From contig NW_026729272.1 of NCBI RefSeq assembly GCF_030272615.1, forward strand, positions 55,001 through 77,500: a stretch of DNA of 22,500 nt, given 5' to 3'. Positions 1-9,081 of the stretch are shown here, piece by piece (position 1 is the stretch's first letter; every line of letters starts with the position of its first letter). Source of the DNA: Cryptomeria japonica. Taxonomy: Eukaryota; Streptophyta; Pinopsida; Cupressales; Cupressaceae. The position numbers were made by a program, and so were the translations under genes. The notes beneath the pieces are model-generated. The model saw only the letters and a program-made list of their open reading frames with translations. It was not told the origin of the DNA and did no database searches.

Positions 1-345
1 CGTCCGACACACAGAAATTTCCAAGGCGGCCAAGGAGCCTCCCCGCATAGCAATCGGGGTGTGAGGTTACGGATGCAGCATTGATAGCAATCGAGGTGTG
101 AGGCGAAGGATGCAGAAGTGAGAGCCGAGGGATGTAGCAGAGATAGCAATCGGGGTGTGTGATGCAGAAGAGATAGCAATCGAGGTGTGCGGTGGGAAGG
201 GCCCAGCAGCCAGAATGCATGAAGCGACGGATGAAGCAGTGATGACAACCGGGCTGTGAGGAGAGGAGGGATGCAGCCAAGAAAGCAATCAGGGCTCGAG
301 GCAAGGGATGCATCAAGGATAGCAATCATGTTGTGAGGCGAGATT
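1..345. repeat. Locally scrambled sub-repeats of the 188-bp unit
   Basis: This stretch repeats only one part of the 188-bp unit. AGCAATC, or a close variant, followed by GGGGTGTGAGG-like sequence and GGATGCAG, occurs near 49, 86, 145, 175, 284 and 321, at spacings of about 30-60 bp. A degenerate relative lies near 244. It looks like a decayed edge of the array in which short internal segments were amplified. No gene is visible; the 73-codon minus-strand open frame here is an artefact of the repeats. Confidence 0.7.
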
Positions 346-1891
346 CCAAAGGCTAAACGTGAGAGGCTGCAGGGTCGACTCAGAGAGGTCTATGCATGTG
401 AGAGGCTGAAAGCAAGGTCGACTCGGAGCGGTCTATGCATCGGGCGCGCTTGGGGCGACTACCAGTGCCAACCCCTTATCCCGCGACGCGTCCGACAAAG
501 AGAACGTTCCAAGGCGGCAGAGGAGGTTACCAGCCGAAGGATGCAGTAGCAATAACAGGTATAGTTCCGCGGCGGCCGAGAAGACTCACCGCATAGGAAT
601 CGGGATGCGAGGCGAGGGATGCGGCGGGAAGGCCCCGACGGCTAAACGGAAGAGGCTGCAGGGCCGCCTCGGAATGGTCCAAGCATCGGATGCGATTGGG
701 ACGACTACCAGTGCCAACCCCTTATCCCGCGATGCGTCCGATACACAGATAGTTCCAAGGCGGCCGAGGAGCCTCACCGCATATCAATCGGGGTGCGAGG
801 CGAGGGATGGGGCGGGAAGGCCCCAACGGCTAGACGGAAGAGGCTTCAGGGCCACCTCGGAATGGTCCAAGCATCGGACGCGCTTGGGGCGACTGCCAGT
901 GCCAACCCCTTATCCCGCGATGCGTCCGATACACAGATGGTTCCAAGGCGGCCGAGGAGCCTCACCGCATAGCAATCGGGGGTGCGAGGCGAGGGATGGG
1001 GCGGGAAGGCCCCAACGGCTAGACGGAAGAGGCTTCAGGGCCGCCTAGGAATGGTCCAAGCATCGGACACGCTTGGGGCGACTACCAGTGACAGCCCCCT
1101 ATCCCGCGATGCGTCCGATACGAAGATGGTTCCAAGGCGGCCGAGGAGCCTCACCGCATAGCAATCGGGGTGCGAGGTGGGGGATGCGGCGAGATGGCCC
1201 CAACGGCTAGACGGAAGAGGCCACAGGGCCGCGTCGGAATAGTCCAAGCATCGGACGCGCTTGGGGCGACTACCAGTGACAACCCCTTATCCCGCGATGC
1301 GTCCGATACGAAGATAGTTCCAAGGCGGCCGAGGAGCCTCACCGCATAGCAATCGGGGTGCGAGGTGGGGGATGCGGCGAGATGGCCCCAACGGCTAGAC
1401 GGAAGAGGCTGCAGGGCCGCCTCGGAATAGTCCAAGCATCGGACGCGCTTGGGGCCACTACCAGTGACAACCCCTTATCCCGCGATGCGTCCGATACGAA
1501 GATAGTTCCAAGGCGGCCGAAGAGCCTCACCGCATAGCAATCGGGGTGCGAGGTGGGGGATGCGGCGAGATGGCCCCAACGGCTAGACGGAAGAGGCCAC
1601 AGGGCCGCCTCGGAATAGTCCAAGCATCGGACGCGCTTGGGGCGACTACCAGTGACAACCCCTTATCCCGCGATGCGTCCGATACGAAGATAGTTCCCAG
1701 GCGGCCGAGGAGCCTCACCGCATAGCAATCGGGGTGCGAGGCGAGGGATGCGGCGAGATGGCCCCAAAGGCTAGACGGAAGAGGCTGCAGGGCTGCCTCG
1801 GAATAGTCCAAGCATCGGACGCGCTTGGGGCGACTACCACTGCCAACCCCTTATCCCGCGATGCGTCCGATACACAGATAGTTCCGAGGCG

Positions 1892-1910
1892 GCCGAGGAG
1901 GTGGGGGATG
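1892..1910. other. 28-bp deletion within one 188-bp unit
   Basis: The unit between markers 1808 and 1968 is 160 bp instead of 188 bp. GGCCGAGGAG (ending at 1900) is followed directly by GTGGGGGATG. The segment from CCTCACCGC to GGGTGCGAG is missing. In intact units the lost segment is bracketed by GAG, so slippage between short direct repeats explains it. Confidence 0.85.
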
Positions 1911-4772
1911 CAGCGAGATGGCCCCAACGGCTAGACGGAAGAGGCTGCAGGGCCGCCTCGGAATAGTCCAAGCATCGGACGCGCTTGGGGCGACTACCAG
2001 TGACAACCCCTTATCCCGCGATGCGTCCGATACACAGATAGTTCCGAGGCGGCCAAGGAGCCTCACCGCATAGCAATCGTGGTGCGAGGTGGGGGATGCG
2101 GCGAGATGGCCCCAACGGCTAGACGGAAGAGGCTGCAGGGCCGCCTCGGAATGGTCCAAGCATCGGATGCGCTTGGGGCGACTACCACTGCCAACCCCTT
2201 ATCCCGCGATGCGTCTGATACACAGATAGTTCCAAGGCGGCCGAGGAGCCTCACAGCATAGCAATCAGGGTGCGAGGCGAGGGATGCGGCGAGAAAGCCC
2301 CAACGGCTAGAGGGAAGAGGCTTCAGGTCCGCCTCGGAATGGTCCAAGCATCGGACGCGCTTGGGGCGACTACCAGTGACAACCCCTTATCCCGCGACGC
2401 GTCCGATACACAGATAGTTCCAAGGCGGCCGAGGAGCCTCACCGCATAGCAATCGGGGTGCGAGGCGAGGGATGCGGCGAGAAGGACCCAACGGCTACAC
2501 GGAAGAGGCTTCGGGGCCGCCTCGGAATGGTCCAAGCATCGGACGCGCTTGGGGCGACTACCAGTGACAACCCCTTATCCCACGACGCGTCCGATACACA
2601 GATAGTTCCAAGGCGGCCGAGGAGCCTCACCGCATAGCAATCGGGGTGCGAGGCGAGGGATGCGGCGAGAACGACCCAACGGCTACACGGAAGAGGCTTC
2701 GGGGCCGCCTCGGAATGGTCCAAGCATCGGACGCGCTTGGGGCGACTACCAGTGACAACCCCTTATCCCGCGACGCGTCCGATACACAGATAGTTCCAAG
2801 GCGGCCGAGGAGCCTCACCGCATAGCAATCGGGGTGCGAGGCGAGGGATGCGGCGAGAAGGACCCAACGGCTAGACGGAAGAGGCTTCGGGTCCGCCTCG
2901 GAATGGTCCAAGCATCGGACGCGCTTGGGGCGACTACCAGTGACAACCCCTTATCCCGCGACGCGTCCGATACACAGATAGTTCCAAGGCGGCCGAGGAG
3001 CCTCACCGCATAGCAATCGGGGTGCGAGGCGAGGGATGCGGCGAGAAGGACCCAACGGCTAGACGGAAGAGGCTTCGGGTCCGCCTCGGAATGGTCCAAG
3101 CATCGGACGCGCTTGGGGCGACTACCAGTGACAACCCCTTATCCCGCGACGCGTCCGATACACAGATAGTTCCAAGGCGGCCGAGGAGCCTCACCGCATA
3201 GCAATCGGGGTGCGAGGCGAGGGATGCGGCGAGAAGGACCCAACGGCTAGACGGAAGAGGCTTCGGGTCCGCCTCGGAATGGTCCAAGCATCGGACGCGC
3301 TTGGGGCGACTACCAGTGACAACCCCTTATCCCGCGACGCGTCCGATACACAGATAGTTCCGAGGCGGCCGAGGAGCCTCACCGCATAGCAATCGGGGTG
3401 CGAGGCGAAGGATGCGGCGAGAAGGACCCAACGGCTAGACGGAAGAGGCTTCGGGTCCGCCTCGGAATGGTCCAAGCATCGGACGCGCTTGGGGCGACTA
3501 CCAGTGACAACCCCTTATCCCGCGACGCGTCCGATACACAGATAGTTCCAAGGCGGCCGAGGAGCCTCACCGCATAGCAATCGGGGTGCGAGGCGAGGGA
3601 TGCGGCGAGAAGGACCCAACGGCTAGACGGAAGAGGCTTCAGGGCCGCCTCGGAATGGTCCAAGCATCGAACGCGCTTGGGGCGACTACCAGTGACAACC
3701 CCTTATCCCGCGACGCGTCCGATACACAGATAGTTCCGAGGCGGCCGAGGAGCCTCACCGCATAGCAATCGGGGTGCGAGGCGAGGGATGCGGCGAGAAG
3801 GACCCAACGGCTAGACGGAAGAGGCTTCAGGGCCGCCTCGGAATGGTCCAAGCATCGGACGCGCTTGGGGCGACTACCAGTGACAACCCCTTATCCCGCA
3901 ACGCGTCCGATACACAGATAGTTCCGAGGCGGCCGAGGAGCCTCACCGCATAGCAATCGGGGTGCGAGGCGAGGGATGCGGCGAGAAGGACCCAACGGCT
4001 AGACGGAAGAGGCTTCAGGGCCGCCTCGGAATGGTCCAAGCATCGGACGCGCTTGGGGCGACTACCAATGACAACCCCTTATCCCGCGACGCGTCCGATA
4101 CACAGATAGTTCCGAGGCGGCCGAGGAGCCTCACCGCATAGCAATCGGGGTGCGAGGCGAGGGATGCGGCGAGAAGGACCCAACGGCTAGACGGAAGAGG
4201 CTTCAGGGCCGCCTCGGAATGGTCCAAGCATCGGACGCGCTTGGGGCGACTACCAGTGACAACCCCTTATCCCGCGACGCGTCCGATACACAGATAGTTC
4301 CGAGGCGGCCGAGGAGCCTCACCGCATAGCAATCGGGGTGCGAGGCGAGGGATGCGGCGAGAAGGACCCAACGGCTAGACGGAAGAGGCTTCAGGGCCGC
4401 CTCGGAATGGTCCAAGCATCGGACGCGCTTGGGGCGACTACCGTTGCCAACCCCTTATCCCGCGATGCGTCTGATACACAGATAGTTCCGAGGCGGCCGA
4501 GGAGCCTCACCGCATAGCAATCGGGTTGCGAGGCAGATTATTGGGAAGGGAACCCCCTGGGATGCGGCTCAAGCAGTGCCCAAAGGGACTGGAATGCGGA
4601 ATCACATCGAGAGACCCAAATGCTATACGAGGGCTCAAATCGAATTATCGATTTGGCCACGACATGGACGCATCGGAACGACTACCTTTGCCGAACCACT
4701 CGCAATTGCATCCATACCGAAACCAATAGACATTTCCGTTAGAGCCCTCGCATAGCATTCGGGAATCTCGCA

Positions 4773-4862
4773 TGCCCCTCTAAATCGACCAATGCTGGCG
4801 CTCAATGAAAATCCGAGCGCTACCACCGTTCGAGCGCCAGCATTGGTCGAGTTAGAGGGGCA
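4773..4862. repeat. Long inverted repeat, 31-bp arms (unit 1 hairpin)
   Basis: The left arm at 4773-4803 and the right arm at 4832-4862 are reverse complements with a single mismatch. The core is TCGACCAATGCTGGCGC. The 28-base loop contains ATCCGAGCGCT. The right arm ends 27 bases before promoter-like copy 1. A minus-strand transcript starting near 4894 would therefore carry this hairpin at about +33 to +122. Diverged versions occupy the same place in the next two units. Confidence 0.9.
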
Positions 4863-4889
4863 CGGGGGAGAATGCTCCAGTCAACACCT

Positions 4890-4900
4890 CCCCTATATAA
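4890..4900 (-). promoter_or_regulatory. Pol I promoter-like element, copy 1
   Basis: The + strand reads CCCCTATATAA, so the minus strand reads TTATATAGGGG. Plant RNA polymerase I start sites share a TATATA(A)GGGG-type consensus with initiation at the A before the G run, here predicted near 4894. The flanks are conserved in most copies: ACACCT before the C run and GTTATTTGTCCGATTCTC after it. This is the copy nearest the 188-bp array and so could be the gene promoter, with the other twelve as spacer promoters. On the + strand the same bases form a plausible Pol II TATA box, so the polymerase assignment is an inference. Confidence 0.55.
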
Positions 4901-5261
4901 GTTATTTGTCCGATTCTCGCACAACCGTAGTCTGCCTCGTCGAATCAAACAACGGTCCCAGATTCCGACTTCCGTTCCGTAGAGACCCAAAAGCTAGATG
5001 GAGGCTCGCAAGAAAGAGAGTCGGCGCATAGCAATCGGGTTTCTCGAACGTTTAGGGACCGAGCTCACTTGCGGATAGGGCAAAATCCGCCAAGCAACCC
5101 AAAAGCTAGACGGGGGCTCGAATCGAATCGCCTAGGCGGCCACAACAACGACGTGTTGGATCGACTACCAGTGCCAAACCATTCAGCAAGACTAGTCTGT
5201 GTCGAGGCCGGATAGAGATTCTCAGAGAGCGCCCGCATAGCATTTAGGAGACCTGCCGCGT

Positions 5262-5348
5262 CCCTCACACTCGACAAATGGTGGTGCACGTTTATAAATC
5301 CGAGCGATCCCAACCCTTTCAAGCACCAACATCGGTCGAGATAGAGGG
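5262..5348. repeat. Diverged inverted repeat (unit 2 hairpin)
   Basis: Arms 5262-5287 and 5323-5348 are reverse complements with about six mismatches in 26. The 17-base core has three. The loop retains ATCCGAGCG. It lies 31 bases left of promoter-like copy 2, the same position as the unit 1 hairpin. Confidence 0.65.
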
Positions 5349-5379
5349 GCACGGAGGGGGCTACGTGAGACAACACAGT

Positions 5380-5390
5380 CCCCTATATAA
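5380..5390 (-). promoter_or_regulatory. Pol I promoter-like element, copy 2
   Basis: CCCCTATATAA followed by GTTATTTGTCCGATTCTC, 490 bp from copy 1. The base before the C run is G rather than the usual T, so the minus-strand start reads TATATAGGGGAC. The predicted start is near 5384. Confidence 0.5.
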
Positions 5391-5711
5391 GTTATTTGTC
5401 CGATTCTCACACATCCGAAGAATGGTCATCAAATCGGACAACAGCCCAAACTTCCGACTTCCGTCCCAGAAAGCCCAAGAGCTATCTAAAACGTTCATGG
5501 CCGGAACTCGATCGCGGCTATACCAGTCCGCCAAGCAACCCAAAAGCTAGACTGGAGCTCTAGTCGAATCACCTCTGTGGCCATTGCAAGGACGTGTTGG
5601 AGCGACTACCATTGCCGAACCATTCCGCAGGTCGAGTCCATACCAAGGCCGCATAGAGATTCACGATGAGCTCCTGCATAGCAATCAGGAGACTTGCCGT
5701 GTCCATCACAA

Positions 5712-5779
5712 TCGATAAATCCTGGTGCAAGATTTTTGCATCCGAGCGCTCCAACCAGTCGAGCACCAGCATCAATCGA
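5712..5779. repeat. Diverged inverted repeat (unit 3 hairpin)
   Basis: Arms 5712-5728 and 5763-5779 match as reverse complements at 14 of 17 positions. The loop contains ATCCGAGCGCT, as in unit 1. It lies 41 bases left of promoter-like copy 3. Confidence 0.6.
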
Positions 5780-5820
5780 CATAAACGGGCACGGGGGGAG
5801 GATGCTCGAGAACACTACCT

Positions 5821-5831
5821 CCCCTATATAA
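5821..5831 (-). promoter_or_regulatory. Pol I promoter-like element, copy 3
   Basis: CCCCTATATAA followed by GTTATTTGTCCGATTCTC, 441 bp from copy 2. GGGGAGG at 5795-5801 is complementary to CCTCCCC at 5818-5824, next to the predicted start (near 5825). Confidence 0.5.
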
Positions 5832-5964
5832 GTTATTTGTCCGATTCTCAAGCAGCCGAAGTCTGGTCATCGAATCGGGTCAAAGACCACAACTTCCGAC
5901 TTTACCCACAATGCAAGTCATCGAATCGAACATCGGCCCCCGAGTCGGACTCCATGCGTATGTC

Positions 5965-6290
5965 AGGTCATCGGACCCAAATTCCGCCTTCCTGCGCATG
6001 GCGGGCCATCAATATCAACTCGGTCATCGGACCCAAACTCCGCCTTTTTGCGTATGGCACGCCTTCAAATCGGTCATCGGACCCAAATTCCGCCTTCCTG
6101 TGCATGGCGGGCCATCAACATCAACTCGGTCATCGGACCCAAATTCCGCCTTTCTGCGCATGGCACGCCATCAACTCGGTCATCGGACCCAAATTCCGCC
6201 TTCCTGCGCATGGCAGGTCATCGGACACAAATTCAGACCTCGCCAATATGCCTACGTATCGAATCGGTCATCGGACCCAACTTCCGACTT
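5965..6290. repeat. Short tandem repeat, alternating 50- and 56-bp period
   Basis: CATCGGACCCAAATTCCGCC and close variants start at 5969, 6025, 6075, 6131, 6181, 6219 and 6269, giving steps of 56, 50, 56, 50, 38 and 50. Most copies are followed by TTCCTGCGCATGGC. The same module recurs once or twice in every 311-bp unit to the right (for example near 6530 and 6580). The 123-254-codon open frames here translate the repeat in several frames and are not genes. Confidence 0.85.
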
Positions 6291-6313
6291 CATCCATACT
6301 GTAGGGTCTTTGA

Positions 6314-6335
6314 GGTTGGCGCGGTGCGCTCAACC
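6314..6335. repeat. Small conserved hairpin beside promoter copy 4
   Basis: GGTTG-GCGC, a 3-base loop GGT, then GCGC-T-CAACC, a stem with one bulged base. Equivalent hairpins lie at 6625-6646, 6936-6957, 7247-7268, 8182-8203, 8339-8360 (degenerate), 8496-8517, 8653-8674, 8873-8894 and 9030-9051, each about 30 bases left of its CCCCTATATAA block. In the copy at 9030-9051 the GCGC/GCGC pairing is replaced by GTGC/GCAC, which keeps the stem. Confidence 0.75.
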
Positions 6336-6365
6336 CAGGGAGTCGACCCATCGAAGCATACACCT

Positions 6366-6376
6366 CCCCTATATAA
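6366..6376 (-). promoter_or_regulatory. Pol I promoter-like element, copy 4
   Basis: ACACCTCCCCTATATAAGCT, followed by ATTTGTCCGATTCCC. This is the first of four copies spaced 311 bp apart. The predicted minus-strand start is near 6370. Confidence 0.5.
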
Positions 6377-6676
6377 GCTATTTGTCCGATTCCCACACCT
6401 GTGTAGTTTGCACCTCTGACCAGGACATCGACCCCAACTTCCGAACTCGACTGCAACGACGGCACCAGCGCCTTGGTGCGCACCTTGCGACGCACAGTCC
6501 CAACATTCGCCTTCCTGCACATGGCAGGTCATCGGACCCAAATTCCGACCTCGCGAGTATGCCTACATATCGAATCGGTCATCGGACCCAACTTCCGACT
6601 TCATCCATACCGTAGGGTCTTTGAGGTTGGCGCGGTGCGCTCAACCCGGGGAGTCGACCCAACGAAGCATACACCT

Positions 6677-6687
6677 CCCCTATATAA
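6677..6687 (-). promoter_or_regulatory. Pol I promoter-like element, copy 5
   Basis: Same block as copy 4, 311 bp further on. GGGGAG of GGGGAGTCGACCC is complementary to the CTCCCC at the predicted start. Confidence 0.5.
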
Positions 6688-6987
6688 GCTATTTGTCCGA
6701 TTCCCACACCTGTGTAGTTTGCACCTCCGATCAAGACATCGACCCCAACTTCCGAACTCGCCTCCAACGACCGAACCAGCGCCTTGGTGCGCACCTTGCA
6801 ACGCACAGTGCCAACATTCGCCTTCCTGCACGTGGCAGGTCATCGGACCCAAATTCCGACCTCGCGAGTATGCCTACATATCGAATCGGTCATCGGACCC
6901 AACTTCCGACTTCATCCATACCGTAGGGTCTTTGAGGTTGGCGTGGTGCGCTCAACCCGGGGAGTCGACCCAACGAAGCATACACCT

Positions 6988-6998
6988 CCCCTATATAA
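6988..6998 (-). promoter_or_regulatory. Pol I promoter-like element, copy 6
   Basis: Same block, again 311 bp further on. The flanks are nearly identical to copy 5. Confidence 0.5.
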
Positions 6999-7298
6999 GC
7001 TATTTGTCCGATTCCCACACCTGTGTAGCTTGCACCTCCGATCAGGACATCGACCCCAACTTCCGAACTCGACTAAAAAGACCGCACCAGCGCCTTGGTG
7101 TGCACCTTGCAACGCACAGTGTCAACATTCGCCTTCCTGCACATGGCAGGTCATCGGACCCAAATTCCGACCTCATGAGCATACCTACTAATCGAATCGG
7201 TCATCGGACCCAACTTCCGACTTCATCCATACCGTAGGGTCTTTGAGGTTGGCGCGGTGCGCTCAACCTGGGGAGTCGACCCATCGAAGCATACACCT

Positions 7299-7309
7299 CC
7301 CCTATATAA
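7299..7309 (-). promoter_or_regulatory. Pol I promoter-like element, copy 7
   Basis: Last member of the 311-bp series. It lies just left of the 52-bp array; the next block on the right is 935 bp away because of that array. Confidence 0.5.
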
Positions 7310-7415
7310 GCTATTTGTCCGATTCCGACACCTGTGTAGTTTGCACCTCCGCTCAGGACATCGACCCCAACTTCCGAACTCGCCTGCAACGACCGAACCA
7401 GCGCCTTGGTGCGCA

Positions 7416-8103
7416 CCAAAAGTGCGCACTTTTGGAGGGCACTTTTGTGCGCTCCAAAGGTGCGCACTTTTGGAGGGCACTTTTCTGCGCTCCAAAGGTG
7501 CGCACTTTTGGAGGGCACTTTTTGGAGGGCACTTTTCTGCGCTCCAAAGGTGCGCACTTTTGGAGGGCACTTTTTGGAGGGCACTTTTCTGCGCTCCAAA
7601 GGTGCGCACTTTTGGAGGGCACTTTTTGGAGGGCACTTTTCTGCGCTCCAAAGGTGCGCACTTTTGGAGGGCACTTTTTGGAGGGCACTTTTCTGCGCTC
7701 CAAAGGTGCGCACTTTTGGAGGGCACTTTTTGGAGGGCACTTTTCTGCGCTCCAAAGGTGCGCACTTTTGGAGGGCACTTTTTGGAGGGCACTTTTCTGC
7801 GCTCCAAAGGTGCGCACTTTTGGAGGGCACTTTTTGGAGGGCACTTTTCTGCGCTCCAAAGGTGCGCACTTTTGGAGGGCACTTTTTGGAGGGCACTTTT
7901 CTGCGCTCCAAAGGTGCGCACTTTTGGAGGGCACTTTTTGGAGGGCACTTTTCTGCGCTCCAAAGGTGCGCACTTTTGGAGGGCACTTTTTGGAGGGCAC
8001 TTTTCTGCGCTCCAAAGGTGCGCACTTTTGGAGGGCACTTTTGTGCACTCCAAAGGTGCGCACTTTTGGAGGGCACTTTTCCTGTGCTCCAAAGGTGCAC
8101 ACC
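7416..8103. repeat. 52-bp palindromic tandem array (11 near-identical units plus 38-bp edge units)
   Basis: TCTGCGCTCC starts at 7484 and then every 52 bp (7536, 7588, 7640 and so on) to 8004. Edge units are 38 bp. The 52-bp unit equals the 38-bp unit plus 14 extra bases (TTTTTGGAGGGCAC). Each unit contains a 24-bp imperfect palindrome (first at 7452-7475) reading CTCCAAAGGTGC then GCACTTTTGGAG. The left edge has a perfect 20-bp palindrome, CCAAAAGTGCGCACTTTTGG (7416-7435). The unit lacks stop codons in most frames, so both strands give 230-344-codon open frames with sequences such as KVRTFGGHF. These are artefacts. The array grew inside a 311-bp unit at its GGTGCGCACC site. Confidence 0.97.
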
Positions 8104-8203
8104 TAGGTGAGCACCTTCGACCACACCTTGTAGCACACCAAACTCTGACTTTCGACTTCATCCGCAATGCAGGGTCTTTGAGGTTGGCGCAATGCGCACA
8201 ACC

Positions 8204-8238
8204 AGGGGAGTCGACCCATCAAACCCAACACCTCCCCT
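8204..8238. repeat. Inverted repeat spanning the predicted Pol I start (copy 8)
   Basis: AGGGGAG (8204-8210) is the reverse complement of CTCCCCT (8232-8238), which contains the predicted start base. Equivalent perfect 7-bp pairs occur at 8361-8367/8389-8395, 8518-8524/8546-8552, 8895-8901/8923-8929 and 9052-9058/9080-9086. Shorter versions occur in the 311-bp units. A minus-strand transcript would begin with a self-pairing 5' end. Confidence 0.7.
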
Positions 8239-8244
8239 ATATAA
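8234..8244 (-). promoter_or_regulatory. Pol I promoter-like element, copy 8
   Basis: ACACCTCCCCTATATAAGCT, followed by ATTTGTCTGATTCTC. First block after the 52-bp array. The predicted start is near 8238. Confidence 0.5.
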
Positions 8245-8390
8245 GCTATTTGTCTGATTCTCATACATGCGTAGCCTGCAGGAGCAATTAGGACATCGAC
8301 CCCAACTTTCGGCTTCTAAACGAAAACAAGGTCTTTGAGGTTGGTGTAATGCGAACAACTAGGGGAGTCAACCCATCAAACCCAACACCT

Positions 8391-8401
8391 CCCCTATATA
8401 A
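8391..8401 (-). promoter_or_regulatory. Pol I promoter-like element, copy 9
   Basis: Same block, 157 bp further on. Its neighbouring small hairpin (8339-8360) is degenerate: GGTTGGTGT against GCGAACAACT. Confidence 0.5.
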
Positions 8402-8547
8402 GCTATTTGTCTGATTCTCATACATGTGTAGTCTACAGGAGCAATTAGGACATCGACCCCAACTTTTGACTTCTTAACGAAAACAAGGTCTTTGAGGTTG
8501 ACGTAATGCGCACAACCAGGGGAGTCGACCCATCAAACCCAACACCT

Positions 8548-8558
8548 CCCCTATATAA
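8548..8558 (-). promoter_or_regulatory. Pol I promoter-like element, copy 10
   Basis: Same block, 157 bp further on, with the perfect AGGGGAG/CTCCCCT pair. Confidence 0.5.
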
Positions 8559-8704
8559 GCTATTTGTCCGATTCTCATACATGTGTAGCCTGCAGGAGCC
8601 ATTAGGACATTGACCCCAACTTTTGACTTCTTAACGAAAACAAGGTCTTTGAGGTTGGCGTAATGCGCACAACCAAGGGAGTTGACCCATCAAACCCAAC
8701 ACCT

Positions 8705-8715
8705 CCCCTATATAA
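8705..8715 (-). promoter_or_regulatory. Pol I promoter-like element, copy 11
   Basis: Same block, 157 bp further on. The complementary segment is AAGGGAG, so the start-site stem has one mismatch. Confidence 0.5.
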
Positions 8716-8924
8716 GCTATTTGTCTGATTCTCATACATGTGTAGCCTGCAACAACGATTAGGACATCCACCCCAACTTCTGAATTCGTCTGCGTTGACC
8801 GCACCAAAGGTGCACGCCTTGGTGCTCACCAAAATCCGACTTCCGACTTCTTCTGCTATGCGGGGTCTTTGAGGTTGGCGCAGTGCGCACAACCAGGGGA
8901 GTCAACCCACCGAATGCAACACCT

Positions 8925-8935
8925 CCCCTATATAA
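8925..8935 (-). promoter_or_regulatory. Pol I promoter-like element, copy 12
   Basis: Same block after a longer 220-bp step, with the perfect AGGGGAG/CTCCCCT pair. Confidence 0.5.
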
Positions 8936-9081
8936 GCTATTTGTCTGATTCTCATACATGCGTAGACTGCAGCAATGATTAGGACATCCACCCCAACTTT
9001 TGACTTCTTAAACAAGACAGGGTCTTTGAAGTTGGTGCAGTGCACACAACCAGGGGAGTCGACCCATCAAACGCAACACCT

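Larger units (their letters stand above)
1..4531. repeat. 188-bp tandem repeat array (about 22 units)
   Basis: The marker CCAAGCATCGGA recurs at about 679, 867, 1056, 1244, 1432, 1620, 1808, 1968, 2156, 2344 and then every 188 bp to 4412. A degenerate copy lies near 431, and bases 1-60 already match the unit, so the array continues off the left edge. Landmarks within a unit are GACTACCAGTGACAACCCC, TTATCCCGCGACGCGTCCGA, CACAGATAGTTCCAAGGCGG and CCGCATAGCAATCGGGGTGC. Two main subfamilies are visible: units around 1160-2110 carry GCGAGATGGCCCC, while units around 2270-4380 carry GCGAGAAGGACCC. Adjacent units in 2700-4400 differ by only a few bases, which indicates recent homogenisation. Under the minus-strand Pol I model the array lies downstream of the promoter-like elements, in the external transcribed spacer or an adjoining spacer. 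An unrelated satellite is the alternative. Short open frames of 60-147 codons follow the period and are not genes. Confidence 0.95.
4532..5870. repeat. Diverged repeat units linking the 188-bp array to the promoter blocks
   Basis: Three diverged units of roughly 430-490 bp can be followed. Each carries fragments of 188-bp repeat sequence (CGCATAGCAATCGGG near 5027; GACTACCAGTGCCAAACCATTC-like near 5163; a further copy near 5605), a stem-loop, and a CCCCTATATAA block. The units are too diverged to be recent duplications. They seem to record an older repeat in which the promoter-like block and the 188-bp motif belonged to one unit. Open frames here (up to 103 codons) overlap on both strands, show no recognisable protein and are not annotated. 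Confidence 0.7.
6270..7416. repeat. 311-bp tandem repeats, each with a promoter-like block
   Basis: Promoter-like copies 4 to 7 are spaced exactly 311 bp apart. Each unit contains, in + orientation, CATCGGACCCAACTTCCGAC, TTCATCCATACCGTAGGGTC, TTTGAGGTTGGCGCGG, GGGAGTCGACCC, the CCCCTATATAA block, a CATCGACCCCAACTTCCGAA segment, and a GCGCCTTGGTGCGCACC palindrome region. The fourth unit is interrupted at its palindrome by the 52-bp array. Confidence 0.9.

Noticed and set aside
1-4531. Tandem 94-codon minus-strand frames (MDHSEA...PIAMR) as a gene family
   Set aside because: They begin and end in step with the 188-bp repeat and overlap each other. 188 is not a multiple of three, and there is no recognisable domain.
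7416-8103. CRISPR array
   Set aside because: The regular 52-bp period has no unique spacers between repeats, there are no cas genes, and the context is a plant nuclear spacer.
7201-8291. Repeat protein gene with KVRTFGG / EGTF motifs (up to 344 codons)
   Set aside because: Several frames on both strands give equally long products because the 52-bp palindromic unit lacks stop codons in most frames. The period is not a multiple of three, so no single protein repeat exists.
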